DNA of 64,000 nucleotides, from positions 1-64,000 of the forward strand of contig CAZOVB010000013.1 of assembly GCA_964583095.1 (NCBI GenBank). The letters are read 5' to 3'. Below the pieces are notes generated by a model. The model saw nothing but the letters and a program-made list of their open reading frames with translations, was not told where the DNA came from and ran no database searches. The number at the start of each line of letters is the position of its first letter. Within the stretch, counting starts at the first letter, position 1. Position numbers and translations under genes: made by a program. Source of the stretch: CAZOVB01 sp964583095. GTDB taxonomy: Bacteria; Planctomycetota; Phycisphaerae; SM23-33. This document shows, piece after piece, positions 16,880-24,607 of this stretch.

Positions 16880-17566
16880 TTACGGCTTCCAGAATTCGCT
16901 CTTGAGTTCGTCTCCCTCCTGGCTGGCGCGGAGAAAGTCGCGGATCTTGCGGAAGTCCTTGACCCCCGGGGCCTTTTCCACCCCGCTTGCCACATCCACC
17001 GCCCAGGGCTTTACGATCTCGATCGCCTGCGAGACGCAGAACGGGTCCAGCCCGCCGGCCAGGATGATCGGGTCCATGCCCTTCATCGCGCCGGCCGAGC
17101 GGGCGTCGCCCACAAGGTCCCAGTTGAAGCGCTCCCCCGTGCCCCCGCGGACCTTCGGGTTGAAGGCATCCAGCAGAATTGCCGCCAGGTTCTCCCGGGC
17201 GCTGCAGGCCTCCAGCCACGAGCTCACCTGCATCAGCCAGGATTCATCACGCACGGCAAAAGCCTTGATGCAGGGGGCCTCGATTTGCCCCACCAGTTCG
17301 GGCTCCTCATCTCCGTGGAGCTGAACGTGCGTAATGCCCGTCCGGGCCACCACGCGGTTGATGGCCTCGGCGTCGGCATTGACGAACACCCCGACCGAAC
17401 TGACCCACGGCGGCAGGGCGGAGACGATTTCGGCAGCCTGTTCCGGCGAGACCCACCGGGGGGATTGGGCAAAGACCACGCCGATCGCGTCGGCCCCCAT
17501 CTGTGCGACCTTCAGGGCAGAGGCTGCGTCGCGAAGCCCTTCAATTTTCACCCGTACGCGCTGCAT
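16880..17566 (-). CDS. trpF: Phosphoribosylanthranilate isomerase
   Basis: TIM-barrel enzyme of tryptophan synthesis (PRA to CdRP), 228 residues. The start MQRVRVKIEGLRD follows AAAGGAA; longer in-frame extensions lack coding character. Family motifs are VKIEGL (catalytic Cys of KICG is replaced by Glu, see below), GADAIGVVFAQSPRWVSPEQA, VGVFVNADAEAI, VQLHGDEEPELV, LLDAFNPKVRGGTGERFNWD, IILAGGLDP, and the phosphate-binding end AVDVASGVEKAPGVKD. In most TrpF the first strand reads KICGL with catalytic Cys7; here it reads KIEGL, so this residue is missing. No other trp gene is adjacent. Confidence 0.85.
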   Translation of the reverse strand: MQRVRVKIEGLRDAASALKVAQMGADAIGVVFAQSPRWVSPEQAAEIVSALPPWVSSVGVFVNADAEAINRVVARTGITHVQLHGDEEPELVGQIEAPCIKAFAVRDESWLMQVSSWLEACSARENLAAILLDAFNPKVRGGTGERFNWDLVGDARSAGAMKGMDPIILAGGLDPFCVSQAIEIVKPWAVDVASGVEKAPGVKDFRKIRDFLRASQEGDELKSEFWKP

Positions 17567-17630
17567 GGAGTTCCTTTCCGTCTCAAATGGACGAAGCATA
17601 CCGCGCCCAAAGGCTCGCGCAAAGGATCCG

Positions 17631-18014
17631 TCAACCGTTCCGGCCCAGGAGATACCAGGCGGCCAACGCGGCGATCTGCACAACCACCACCGCCCGGAAG
17701 AGCAGACGAAAGTCGCGCTTGACGGTCTTGTGTCGAAGCACGTGCCTGCCCAGAAGCGCCCCCGGAGATCCGCCGATGAGCCCGAGAAACAGCAGCGTGA
17801 ACTCCGGGATGCGGCGCAGCCCGCGCCGAACGCTTGCATGCTTGTCCCACGCATAGAACACAAAGGTGGTCACATTGATCGAAAGCAGATAGCTCCACAA
17901 CCAGGCCCAGCCAATCCCCAGTGCAAGGGCTCCCGTCCCCAAGGCTGTGAGGAACAGACCCCGCAGCGCCCAGCGCAGCTTGTCCGGGTTGAGTCTGTCT
18001 CGTCTTGCGCTCAT
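17631..18014 (-). CDS. DUF1294 membrane protein
   Basis: 127 residues with three to four hydrophobic segments: GLFLTALGTGALALGIGWAW, YLLSINVTTFVFYAWDKHAS, PEFTLLFLGLIGGSPGALLG and LLFRAVVVVQIAALAAWYLL. The FxxYAxDKxxA and LxGGxxGAxxGxxxxRHKT motifs match the DUF1294 family; here they read FYAWDKHAS and GGSPGALLGRHVLRHKT. Function of the family is unknown. It lies 64 bp upstream of trpF on the same strand and may be co-transcribed. Confidence 0.85.
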   Translation of the reverse strand: MSARRDRLNPDKLRWALRGLFLTALGTGALALGIGWAWLWSYLLSINVTTFVFYAWDKHASVRRGLRRIPEFTLLFLGLIGGSPGALLGRHVLRHKTVKRDFRLLFRAVVVVQIAALAAWYLLGRNG

Positions 18015-18113
18015 GCGTGCAGCTTACCCTCCGGCAGGCATGCTTGCATTGTCATTTCTCTTGGCCTAGACTTCCGGCAAGCAACCCGTAAGAAAACCAT
18101 AGGAGAGCGCCAA

Positions 18114-19418
18114 ATGGCCAAGACACGTTACGGAATCATCGGTGTGGGGAACATGGGCTCTAACCACGCGAAGAACTGCAAGAACAACGGCAAGAGCCTG
18201 CTGACACTCGGGGCCGTCTGCGACATCGTGGAAGACAAGGCCGCCAAGCTCGCCAAGGAGCTGGACGTGCCCTGCTTCACCGATGCGGTGGAGATGATGG
18301 ACTCCGGACTGGTCGATGCGGTGATCATCGCAACGCCGCACTACTGGCACCCGGTGCTGACCATCCAGGCCGCCCGACGCAAACTACACGTCCTCTGCGA
18401 AAAGCCGCTGTCTTCCAGCATCGCTGACGCACAGGCAATGATCGCCGAATGCAAGAAGCGCAAGGTCGCCCTCGGGGCGATGCTCCAGCAGCGCACGCGC
18501 CCGATCATGATCAAGATGAAACAGATCATCGACAAGGGTCAGATCGGCGAGGTCTTCCGCGTCCAGATGATCTGCTCCAACTGGTTCCGCACGCAGAAGT
18601 ACTACGACTCGGGCGATTGGAGAGGCACCTGGGACGGCGAGGGAGGCGGAGTGCTGATCAACCAGGCCCCACACTCGCTGGACCTGTTCCTCTGGATGGC
18701 CGGCGAGAAACCCAAAACCGTCCAGTGCATGCTGGGCACGCGCGAGCACAAAATCGAAGTCGAGGACACCGCCAACATCCTCTGCGACTTCGGCAAGGGC
18801 AAGGTCGGATACATCTACGCCACCACCGCCGAACTGCCCGGCTACGAGGAACTCCGCGTCAGCGGCGACAAGGGCACGCTCGTGGCCGCCGAGGGCAAGC
18901 TCATGCACGGCAAGATGAAGACGCCCCTGAGCCAGTACATCTACAAGACCGAAAACCGTTTCGGCATGGGCAAGGACCAGACGCTCACCTGGAAGGAAGT
19001 CAAGATACCCGACAAACCCCAGGGCCACCTGGAAGTCATCCGGGCCTTTGCCCGCCACATCCAGCGGGGCTCGACGCCGATTGCCCTGGGCGACGAGGCC
19101 ATCGGAGAGCTGGAGCTTTCCAACGCGGCCTACCTGGCCGGATTCGAGCAGCGGATCATCCAGATGCCCCCCGACGGGGCCAGGATGAACCGCCTGCTGG
19201 GTCGGCTGGAAAAGCAGCGCAGCACGGGCCGCGGTGGCGACATGCGAAGCCAGGCCGGCAAGGAACTCAAGAAGCTTCTGCGGGATTCCTCCGGCAAGGG
19301 CAGCGCGAAGAAAAAGAAGAAGTCCAACGGCAAGAAGGCTTCAAAGAAGAAGTCGTCGGCCAAGTCAGCCAAGAAGTCCCGCAAGAAGACCCGTAAGACC
19401 TCCAGGCCAACCAAGTAG
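18114..19418 (+). CDS. Gfo/Idh/MocA oxidoreductase with lysine-rich tail
   Basis: 434 residues. RYGIIGVGNMGSNHAKNC is the dinucleotide-binding motif, DAVIIATPHYWHPVLTIQAA follows, and HVLCEKPLSSS contains the catalytic EKP lysine. GVLINQAPHSLDLFLWMAG is the usual His-bearing helix. After ~385 ordinary residues the protein ends in ~45 residues composed almost only of Lys, Ser, Ala, Arg and Thr (KKKKKSNGKKASKKK and SRKKTRKTSRPTK), like a histone H1/AlgP tail. RBS AGGAGAG precedes the ATG. The enzyme probably acts on a sugar or sugar acid; the tail suggests binding to nucleic acid or another polyanion. Confidence 0.9.
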   Translation: MAKTRYGIIGVGNMGSNHAKNCKNNGKSLLTLGAVCDIVEDKAAKLAKELDVPCFTDAVEMMDSGLVDAVIIATPHYWHPVLTIQAARRKLHVLCEKPLSSSIADAQAMIAECKKRKVALGAMLQQRTRPIMIKMKQIIDKGQIGEVFRVQMICSNWFRTQKYYDSGDWRGTWDGEGGGVLINQAPHSLDLFLWMAGEKPKTVQCMLGTREHKIEVEDTANILCDFGKGKVGYIYATTAELPGYEELRVSGDKGTLVAAEGKLMHGKMKTPLSQYIYKTENRFGMGKDQTLTWKEVKIPDKPQGHLEVIRAFARHIQRGSTPIALGDEAIGELELSNAAYLAGFEQRIIQMPPDGARMNRLLGRLEKQRSTGRGGDMRSQAGKELKKLLRDSSGKGSAKKKKKSNGKKASKKKSSAKSAKKSRKKTRKTSRPTK

Positions 19419-19443
19419 ATTACACCGCGGTTTTTCGAATCCA

Positions 19444-19485
19444 GCGGCAGCGCGAGGAAGACCGACCCTCGCGTTGCCGCTTTTC
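19444..19485 (+). terminator. Rho-independent terminator
   Basis: GCGGCAGCGCGAGG pairs with CCTCGCGTTGCCGC around an AAGACCGAC loop, followed by TTTTCTTT. It ends the lysine-tailed oxidoreductase transcript. Confidence 0.85.
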
Positions 19486-19607
19486 TTTGCGGGGTTTTCG
19501 CTTTTCACGCCCGGCAAGGGCGTCTACAATCCACACGTGCAGATTCAACTGCTGTGGGATGTCAACGGACCCATCGGGCTGCAATTCTTCTTGAAAGGAG
19601 CGAAATC

Positions 19608-20384
19608 ATGTTCAGGACAAAACGAAACGGGTTCACGATCGTGGAAGGCGCCTTGGCCGCCGCACTGCTTACGCTGGTGGTCCCCGTGGCGATGCTGAGC
19701 CTCGTCGGGGCCAGGAAGCAGGCGAAAATCACCGTCTGCAAAACCAATCTGAAGAGTTTTATCAATGCGTTTATCATCTATGAGGACGCCTTTGGAACCT
19801 ATCCGAGCCTGGGCAACAAGGACAAGGAGCTGGCTGCCACGCCGCCCAAACGGTTTGCGACTTTGGGCGACATTGCCTCCAACGCCGACTCCCGCCACTG
19901 CAACATCCAGCCTCTCTACCTGCTGCACACCTACTCGGGCATGGAACTCGGGCAGTTTGGGTGTCCCTCCGACGCGGAGTTCACCACGATTCGGGATTTT
20001 GATGGCTACGACCCTGATACGGTGGGCTTCCTCGACTGGCACAATGTCTCCTACGCAGTCCCGCCCATGAGCAGCGCCTACAAGTGTCGTCTTGGACGCG
20101 AGATTGCAGATACCAGAATATACCTGGTCGGTGACCGCCCCCAGCCGGGCAGCCTGGAAGCCGGCAGCGCGAACCACAAGAACGGCTCGCAGTTCCTGCA
20201 GTACAACGGAGCGGTGTCGTTCGAGGCCAACAATACCCACCCCCTCGAGGGCGAAGGCAAGAACGTCTACCTCCTGGATATGCCCGAAGCCCAGCAGGCC
20301 AAGAAGGAAGTCTTCCTGCACTACCACAAGGACAACGTCGCTACGCTGCCCGAGAAGGCGGCCGACGAGACGAAACAACCCTAA
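19608..20384 (+). CDS. Type IV pilin-like (pseudopilin) protein A
   Basis: 258 residues. The N-terminus KRNGFTIVEGALAAALLTLV is a class III prepilin signal: basic leader, cleavage after Gly, Phe+1, Glu+5 and a hydrophobic helix. A single conserved helix is followed by a soluble domain with CKTNLKSFINAFIIYEDAFG, HTYSGMELGQFGCPSD, LDWHNVSYAVPPMSSAYKC and a late VGDRPQPGS/SANHKNGSQFLQYNG block, the pattern of DUF1559-like planctomycete pseudopilins (ANHxxGxNxL...DG). AAAGGAG lies before the ATG. It heads a run of three related genes with 17-23 bp gaps, so one operon is likely. Confidence 0.8.
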   Translation: MFRTKRNGFTIVEGALAAALLTLVVPVAMLSLVGARKQAKITVCKTNLKSFINAFIIYEDAFGTYPSLGNKDKELAATPPKRFATLGDIASNADSRHCNIQPLYLLHTYSGMELGQFGCPSDAEFTTIRDFDGYDPDTVGFLDWHNVSYAVPPMSSAYKCRLGREIADTRIYLVGDRPQPGSLEAGSANHKNGSQFLQYNGAVSFEANNTHPLEGEGKNVYLLDMPEAQQAKKEVFLHYHKDNVATLPEKAADETKQP

Positions 20385-20760
20385 CGGATGGAAAATCAAT
20401 GATGAAGAATCGTGGAATAACATTCGTGGATCTCCTGGCCCTGCTCGTAGCGGCGACTTTGCTTCTTTGCGCCCTGATCGCCGGTTGCGGAGAGAGTCGT
20501 CGGCAGGAATTGGCTCGCAGGGCCGTCTGCAAAACCAATCTCAAGAGTTTCGTCAATGCGTTTATCATCTATGAGGACGCCTTTGGAGCCTATCCGAGCC
20601 TGGGAAACCAGGACAAGGAGCTGGCTGCCACACCGCCCAAACGGTTTGCGACTTTGGGCGACATGGCCTCCAACGCCGACTCCCGCCACTGCAACATCCA
20701 GCCTCTCTACCTGCTGCACACCTACTCGGGCATGGAACTCGGGCAGTTTGGCTGTCCGTC
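19734..20760 (+). repeat. Near-identical ~236-bp duplicated segment in pseudopilins A and B
   Basis: 19734-19969 and 20525-20760 differ at only a small number of positions, many of them third-codon changes, while the flanking parts of the two genes are clearly diverged. This points to a partial recent duplication or gene conversion between neighbours. Confidence 0.85.
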
Positions 20761-21172
20761 CGATGAGGAATTCCAGTCGCTGCAGGAGCATGGGAACTTC
20801 GATTCCGAGGAGTTCGGCTTTCTCGATTGGCACAACGTTTCCTACGCCATACCTCCCACCAGCAGCGCCTATACGTGTGGTCTTAACCGCATGAATCCAG
20901 GTCTCGGTTTGTACATGGTTGGCGATCGTCCCCAACGCGGCAGCCTCGGAAAAGGCAGCGCAAACCATGAAGACGGTTCGCATTTCCTGGATTACAGCGG
21001 ATCGGTTGCATTCGAGCCAGACAACACCCACCCCGTCGAGGGCCAAGGCAAGAACGTCTACCTGCTGGACGTGCCCGAGCAGGAACGCGCGGAGAAGGAA
21101 ATCTTCCTCCACTACCACAAGGACAACGTCGCGGAACTGCCACCGAACGCTGCAGCCGGCGGCGCGAAATAG
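20399..21172 (+). CDS. Pseudopilin-like protein B with Asp+5 and lipobox-like end
   Basis: 257 residues, a paralogue of protein A; the stretch from VCKTNLKSF to QFGCPSD is almost identical. The N-terminus MMKNRGITFVDLLALLVAAT keeps the prepilin layout but has Ile+1 and Asp in place of Glu+5, and the helix ends in LIAGC, a lipobox-like motif. The protein may therefore be processed by prepilin peptidase, by signal peptidase II, or by neither. The C-terminal part repeats the VGDRPQRGS, SANHEDGSHFLDYSG and VFL-type HYHKDNVAELP blocks of protein A. A second ATG 3 bp downstream could be used. Confidence 0.75.
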   Translation: MMKNRGITFVDLLALLVAATLLLCALIAGCGESRRQELARRAVCKTNLKSFVNAFIIYEDAFGAYPSLGNQDKELAATPPKRFATLGDMASNADSRHCNIQPLYLLHTYSGMELGQFGCPSDEEFQSLQEHGNFDSEEFGFLDWHNVSYAIPPTSSAYTCGLNRMNPGLGLYMVGDRPQRGSLGKGSANHEDGSHFLDYSGSVAFEPDNTHPVEGQGKNVYLLDVPEQERAEKEIFLHYHKDNVAELPPNAAAGGAK

Positions 21173-21195
21173 CCTGGGCCAACGGAGAAACAGCC

Positions 21196-21924
21196 ATGAA
21201 GAATCGCGGAATGACACTCGTCGACGTCCTGGCTCTGCTGGTGGCGGGGAGTCTGCTTCTCTGCGTGGTGGCCATCGGCTGTGACAAGGGCAAGGACGGC
21301 GACGACCGGGGCTATGTTGAGACGGTCATGGATTCCAACGCCCTGGCCTGGAAGAGCAAGTGCGCAGCCAACCTGCGGGCAATTTCGCAGGGGTTGAGCA
21401 TGTATCTCACGACCCACGAGCACCTGCCCTCCCTGGGGGCCAGGGGATGGGATCTCTCGGCCGATCCGGTGGCGCGATTCCCCTTGGCCCGTCACAATGA
21501 GAAGTGCAACCTCCAGGCCTGGTACTTGCTGGTCAAGGGCGACTACATCTCCCGGAGCCTGCTCAAGTGCCCCGGCGATGAGGACTTCGAGTACCCCTCG
21601 GGCAACAATGGCTTCACTACCTGGAACAACAGTTCGTATGCCCAGATGCCCACCAGCGAAGCCTACGGCGGCACGAGGCGGGGACGCTTGGGCGGTTCCA
21701 AGCTGGTCTGGTCGGACCGTCCGCTTCGGGGCAGCCTCGATGCCGGCACAGCCAACCACGCCGGGCGGTTCAGCGGGGGCAACTTCCTGTCCCTCAGCGG
21801 CGCGGTCACGTGGAGGAAGGACAACCAGACCAACGGCGACAATGCCTTCAAACTCGAGGACCGCAACAACCCGGCCTCGGAGAACTACCTGATCTGGTCG
21901 GACGTGAACAATCCGCCCGAGTAA
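21196..21924 (+). CDS. Pseudopilin-like protein C with Asp+5 and lipobox-like end
   Basis: 242 residues. The N-terminus MKNRGMTLVDVLALLVAGSL then LLCVVAIGCDKGKDG again has Asp instead of Glu+5 and a Cys at the end of the hydrophobic stretch. The soluble part is more distant from A and B: CAANLRAISQGLSMYLTTHE, LPSLGARGWDLS, LLKCPGDEDFEYPSG, VWSDRPLRGS and TANHAGRFSGGNFLSLSG, i.e. the same DUF1559-like order of motifs. It starts 23 bp after protein B. The operon encodes no assembly ATPase or platform protein, so a filament system would have to be elsewhere. Confidence 0.75.
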   Translation: MKNRGMTLVDVLALLVAGSLLLCVVAIGCDKGKDGDDRGYVETVMDSNALAWKSKCAANLRAISQGLSMYLTTHEHLPSLGARGWDLSADPVARFPLARHNEKCNLQAWYLLVKGDYISRSLLKCPGDEDFEYPSGNNGFTTWNNSSYAQMPTSEAYGGTRRGRLGGSKLVWSDRPLRGSLDAGTANHAGRFSGGNFLSLSGAVTWRKDNQTNGDNAFKLEDRNNPASENYLIWSDVNNPPE

Positions 21925-21945
21925 GCTGGACCTCGGCCGGGCGCG

Positions 21946-22950
21946 CTACCCGGCGACGATCCTGGCCAGGACGCGAAGGGCCCAGACGACCTGGTCGGCC
22001 GGGTGCGTTGTCGGCTCGTAGCGCTCGTTGATCGGGATCAGATGCACGCTGCGGCCTTGCCGGCGGAAGATTTTGCAGGTCACGCCGATCTGCCCTTCCA
22101 GTTGCACCACGGCTGGCTCGGAATCCACCGCTTCGGCGCTGGGGCTCAGCAGTACCAGTTGTCCATGGGGGACCTCCGGGGCCATCGAGTCGCCGTCGAC
22201 GCGCAGGGCAAAGGCATCGGGGTAGCGCCGCCGGCATTGTTGGCAGACAACAAACTGGCTTGCGGGCAGGTTTTCATCGGCCTGCGGGAGGGTCACAATC
22301 TGGACCTCCAGCCTTCCCAGAGGGTCGGAAGAGCCCGTCTTTACCCTCGCGGCTTCCACCTGTCCGGGCTTGGATCCCAGCGAGGCCTGGATCAGATCCT
22401 CCAAGTCGGTAATTCCTTCGGTGTCCTCGTCGTCCTGCCAGAAGGCAGGGACGCCGGCAGCGGTTCGGCCCAGAATGGGGATCCACGCTTGGTGATCCTC
22501 TCCGTTCGGGTTCGATGGAGTGGGGGCCTTATCGGACCGGTGTGGTTTCCGGTCAGGAGGCAAGCTGCCGGTCGGGGCCGGGTCTTGGAATCGCGATGCG
22601 GCCGAGAGAAGGTCCAGAAAGGCAGCCAGGGCTCTTCCGGCGTTGGGTGCATCGGCCAGGAGCTTTGCTGCTCTGGCCAGTGCAGGATGGTCGGCAGGTG
22701 CGGTCTGCTCGTGTTCGGGGCTTCGGCCTGTCAGGAGCCAGGCCAGGTCCACGCCGGTCCTGTTTGCGATGCGCAGGAGGATTTCAGCAGGAGGAACCCG
22801 ATCGGCTTCGTAGTAGTCGTACGTGCTGGGCGAGAGGCCCAATTCCTTGGCAAAGGCGCTCTTGCCCCGCGGGCCTTGGCGCTGCATCCGCAGTTGCTGG
22901 ATTCGCTGGCAGATCGCTTGTGGTGAAAAATCGGACATATTGTTTCGCAT
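21946..22950 (-). CDS. XRE-family repressor with LexA/CI-type S24 autocleavage domain
   Basis: 334 residues. N-terminal helix-turn-helix: KSAFAKELGLSPSTYDYYEA at ~30-49, then RIANRTGVDLAWLLTGRSPE. The C-terminal half has all parts of a self-cleaving S24 peptidase: an Ala-Gly scissile bond in GRTAAGVPAF (A165-G166), nucleophile Ser255 in RVDGDSMAPEVPHGQLVLL, and general base Lys293 in GVTCKIFRR. A CxxC pair (FVVCQQCRRRYPDAFALRVD, C236/C239) just before the serine motif is unusual and could bind metal or sense redox. The layout suggests a damage- or stress-responsive repressor. Its start region overlaps a TTCGCAT half-site. Confidence 0.9.
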   Translation of the reverse strand: MRNNMSDFSPQAICQRIQQLRMQRQGPRGKSAFAKELGLSPSTYDYYEADRVPPAEILLRIANRTGVDLAWLLTGRSPEHEQTAPADHPALARAAKLLADAPNAGRALAAFLDLLSAASRFQDPAPTGSLPPDRKPHRSDKAPTPSNPNGEDHQAWIPILGRTAAGVPAFWQDDEDTEGITDLEDLIQASLGSKPGQVEAARVKTGSSDPLGRLEVQIVTLPQADENLPASQFVVCQQCRRRYPDAFALRVDGDSMAPEVPHGQLVLLSPSAEAVDSEPAVVQLEGQIGVTCKIFRRQGRSVHLIPINERYEPTTHPADQVVWALRVLARIVAG

Positions 22951-23001
22951 GTACGTAAAACTTCTTGCGTATTAACCGAAATGCGAATATACTTTTCGCA
23001 T
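22944..23001. promoter_or_regulatory. Operator-like ATGCGAA/TTCGCAT half-sites
   Basis: TTCGCAT occurs at 22944-22950, overlapping the repressor start, and an inverted pair ATGCGAA (22981-22987) with TTCGCAT (22995-23001) lies 7 bp apart in the divergent spacer. The pair overlaps the AT-rich region where promoters for the repressor and for the small gene at 23060 must lie. This is the expected layout for autoregulation plus control of the divergent small gene. Confidence 0.65.
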
Positions 23002-23059
23002 CAGTGAAAGATTATAAGACTGTTTTGCCCGATGCCACAAGACAAAAGGGGATACCGGG

Positions 23060-23224
23060 GTGACCAAACGAGAACTGCTTGAAGCACTGGAAGGGATGCA
23101 GGAACTGCTTCGATGGCAGAGCCATATTCTCCAGAAGACCATCGCGTCGCTAAAAAGGGACGTAGACCGCAGTGAAAAGCAGGCCGCTCATCACCGCAGC
23201 AAGGACGGATCTGGGGCTTCCTAG
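23060..23224 (+). CDS. Small helical protein 1 (54 aa)
   Basis: GTG start preceded by AAAAGGGGAT. The product MTKRELLEALEGMQELLRWQ continues as SHILQKTIASLKRDV and ends in a charged tail with HHRSK. It is predicted to be one amphipathic helix or coiled coil without a signal peptide. The core ELLEALEGMQELLRWQ resembles EMLNVLSSVRQLLTWQ in the second small protein at 23528. It is divergent from the S24 repressor and lies beyond the operator-like sites, so it is the most likely target of that repressor. Function unknown. Confidence 0.55.
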   Translation: MTKRELLEALEGMQELLRWQSHILQKTIASLKRDVDRSEKQAAHHRSKDGSGAS

Positions 23225-23375
23225 CCTTACCGGCTGCGCACATTCCCTTGTCGGAAAAGCCTTCCACGCCCTCTGGTGCGGGTGCCTGCGTTCAAGAGGG
23301 CTCTTGCTTGTCTGCTTTGTCCGGAAGAAGCCTGATAGGCATCACAAAAATCTTCTGCAGGAGGCGGTTTAACGA

Positions 23376-23404
23376 TTGACAAACATGAGAGTGATTCTTA
23401 TTAT
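23376..23404 (+). promoter_or_regulatory. Strong sigma-70-type promoter
   Basis: TTGACA (23376-23381), 17-bp spacer, TATTAT (23399-23404). It is ~125 bp upstream of the second small gene and, apart from that gene, the ~300 bp between 23225 and 23527 hold nothing else I recognise. The long leader could contain further control. Confidence 0.75.
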
Positions 23405-23527
23405 TGAAACCACGTAAAATCGGTAGGCCGGGGAAACTCGGAATAGTACTGTTGATGTAGAAGCAGCACGACAATTACCGATTTGTAATTTGTGTCCCGG
23501 GGCAGTGCTCGAAGCCGGAGAAAGAAT

Positions 23528-23701
23528 ATGAAGAATCAGGCCGAAGAGACATGCCGGGAGATGCTCAACGTTTTGTCGAGCGTGAGACAGTTGCTGACGT
23601 GGCAGATGCAATTGGTCGACCACGGAATGGAAAAGCTCGGAGATCTGCTGGGACGTGCCGGCGGGTCGACGCCCGGCGATTCCAAGTCGCCCGAAAAGTG
23701 A
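23528..23701 (+). CDS. Small helical protein 2 (57 aa)
   Basis: Starts MKNQAEETCREMLNVLSSVR then QLLTWQMQLVDHGMEKLGDL, followed by a Gly/Ser/Pro-rich tail. GGAGAAAG precedes the ATG. The helix pattern L..LL.WQ..L......L is shared with small protein 1, and both are of similar size, suggesting distant paralogues. It has its own strong promoter and terminator, which is unusual care for a 57-residue product and argues that it is real. Confidence 0.6.
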   Translation: MKNQAEETCREMLNVLSSVRQLLTWQMQLVDHGMEKLGDLLGRAGGSTPGDSKSPEK

Positions 23702-23734
23702 TTTTTCCAGATTGACGCGTTGACTCGCCCCCGT

Positions 23735-23778
23735 TTCCGGGCGCTGGCTGAATGTGTGCGGCGCCCGGAACCTCTTTT
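23735..23778 (+). terminator. Rho-independent terminator
   Basis: TTCCGGGCGC (23735-23744) pairs with GCGCCCGGAA (23761-23770), followed by CCTCTTTTCT. It ends the second small gene. Confidence 0.75.
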
Positions 23779-23914
23779 CTCCTCCGATCGCCTGCCCGGG
23801 TTTTCCCGGGAGGATTCTCAGTCGCTGACCAATTGCCGATCAAGCTTTGGAGGATTGAATCGATAATCATCCTGCAGGCCGCGATGAAACCGCAATCTTT
23901 CAGGGGCCACCAAG

Positions 23915-24247
23915 ATGTCGAACCAGGCAACAGCAACAGACAGGCGACGCAGTGAGAGAAAGCCGGCCGCCATGCCAGTGGCGATCTGCGACGGCCAGTG
24001 GCGGATCCTGGTCAGGGGCAGGACGGCCAACATCTCCGACTCTGGAGTCAGCGTGGTGGCCGACGCACGACGGAATGTCCCCGCCAAAGGCGACATCCTG
24101 CTGGAGATCACCCAGCCTCCGGACCCCTACGCCCGTCGGGGCCAGGACCACTGCCGCATCTACCGCTACGCGGGACGTGTGGCCAGGACCCAGCAACTGG
24201 GCAACCTGGTGGGGCTGGGCATCGAGTTCACCCGAAAAGTTTCCTGA
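23915..24247 (+). CDS. PilZ-domain protein
   Basis: 110 residues. RRRSERKPAAMPVAI carries the arginine motif (RxxxR) and TANISDSGVSVVA the NxSxxG motif that together bind cyclic di-GMP in PilZ domains; the end VARTQQLGNLVGLGIEF is also typical. It consists of one PilZ domain only, like YcgR's C-terminal half or adaptor PilZ proteins, and probably acts on motility or surface behaviour in the cytoplasm. It stands alone after the small-gene terminator. Confidence 0.9.
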   Translation: MSNQATATDRRRSERKPAAMPVAICDGQWRILVRGRTANISDSGVSVVADARRNVPAKGDILLEITQPPDPYARRGQDHCRIYRYAGRVARTQQLGNLVGLGIEFTRKVS

Positions 24248-24607
24248 GCTTCCTCATCGGAAACCGGATCTGCCGCGCAGAAACGCGGGGACTGCTCCCC
24301 CCCCGGCGCAGTCCCCGGTAAGCGCTGATTGCTGCGAGCGATCGTCAATCCTCGAAACACCCCGAAGGCTTCTGGCTCGAGAGGACGGCCATCCAACGTC
24401 ATCAAGCATAGACCCTTGCAGTGCCAGCTTCTGTGGCACCGAGGGGAGAAATCCCGCAGAAAAAGTGGGAATTTGAGAGACAAGGGGGCGGATTTCAACT
24501 CCCGGACCCCGAAGGAGGTCCGATAACCCCAGCCATCGGAACCCCTTACCACCCTCTTGCATCTTTGGCAGACGACAATTGCCGCCCGAAAGGCCTCAGG
24601 CGAGAGT
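24248..24607. other. 360-bp spacer with two strong hairpins
   Basis: GGGGACTGC (24287) pairs with GCAGTCCCC (24307) around a C-rich loop and probably ends the pilZ transcript, though no T-run follows. Around 24514-24531, GGACCCCGAAGGAGGTCC can form a second stem closed by CGAAGG. No open frame here has recognisable content. The segment TGCAGTGCCAGCTTCTGTGGCAC at 24417-24439 could form a third small stem. Confidence 0.4.
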
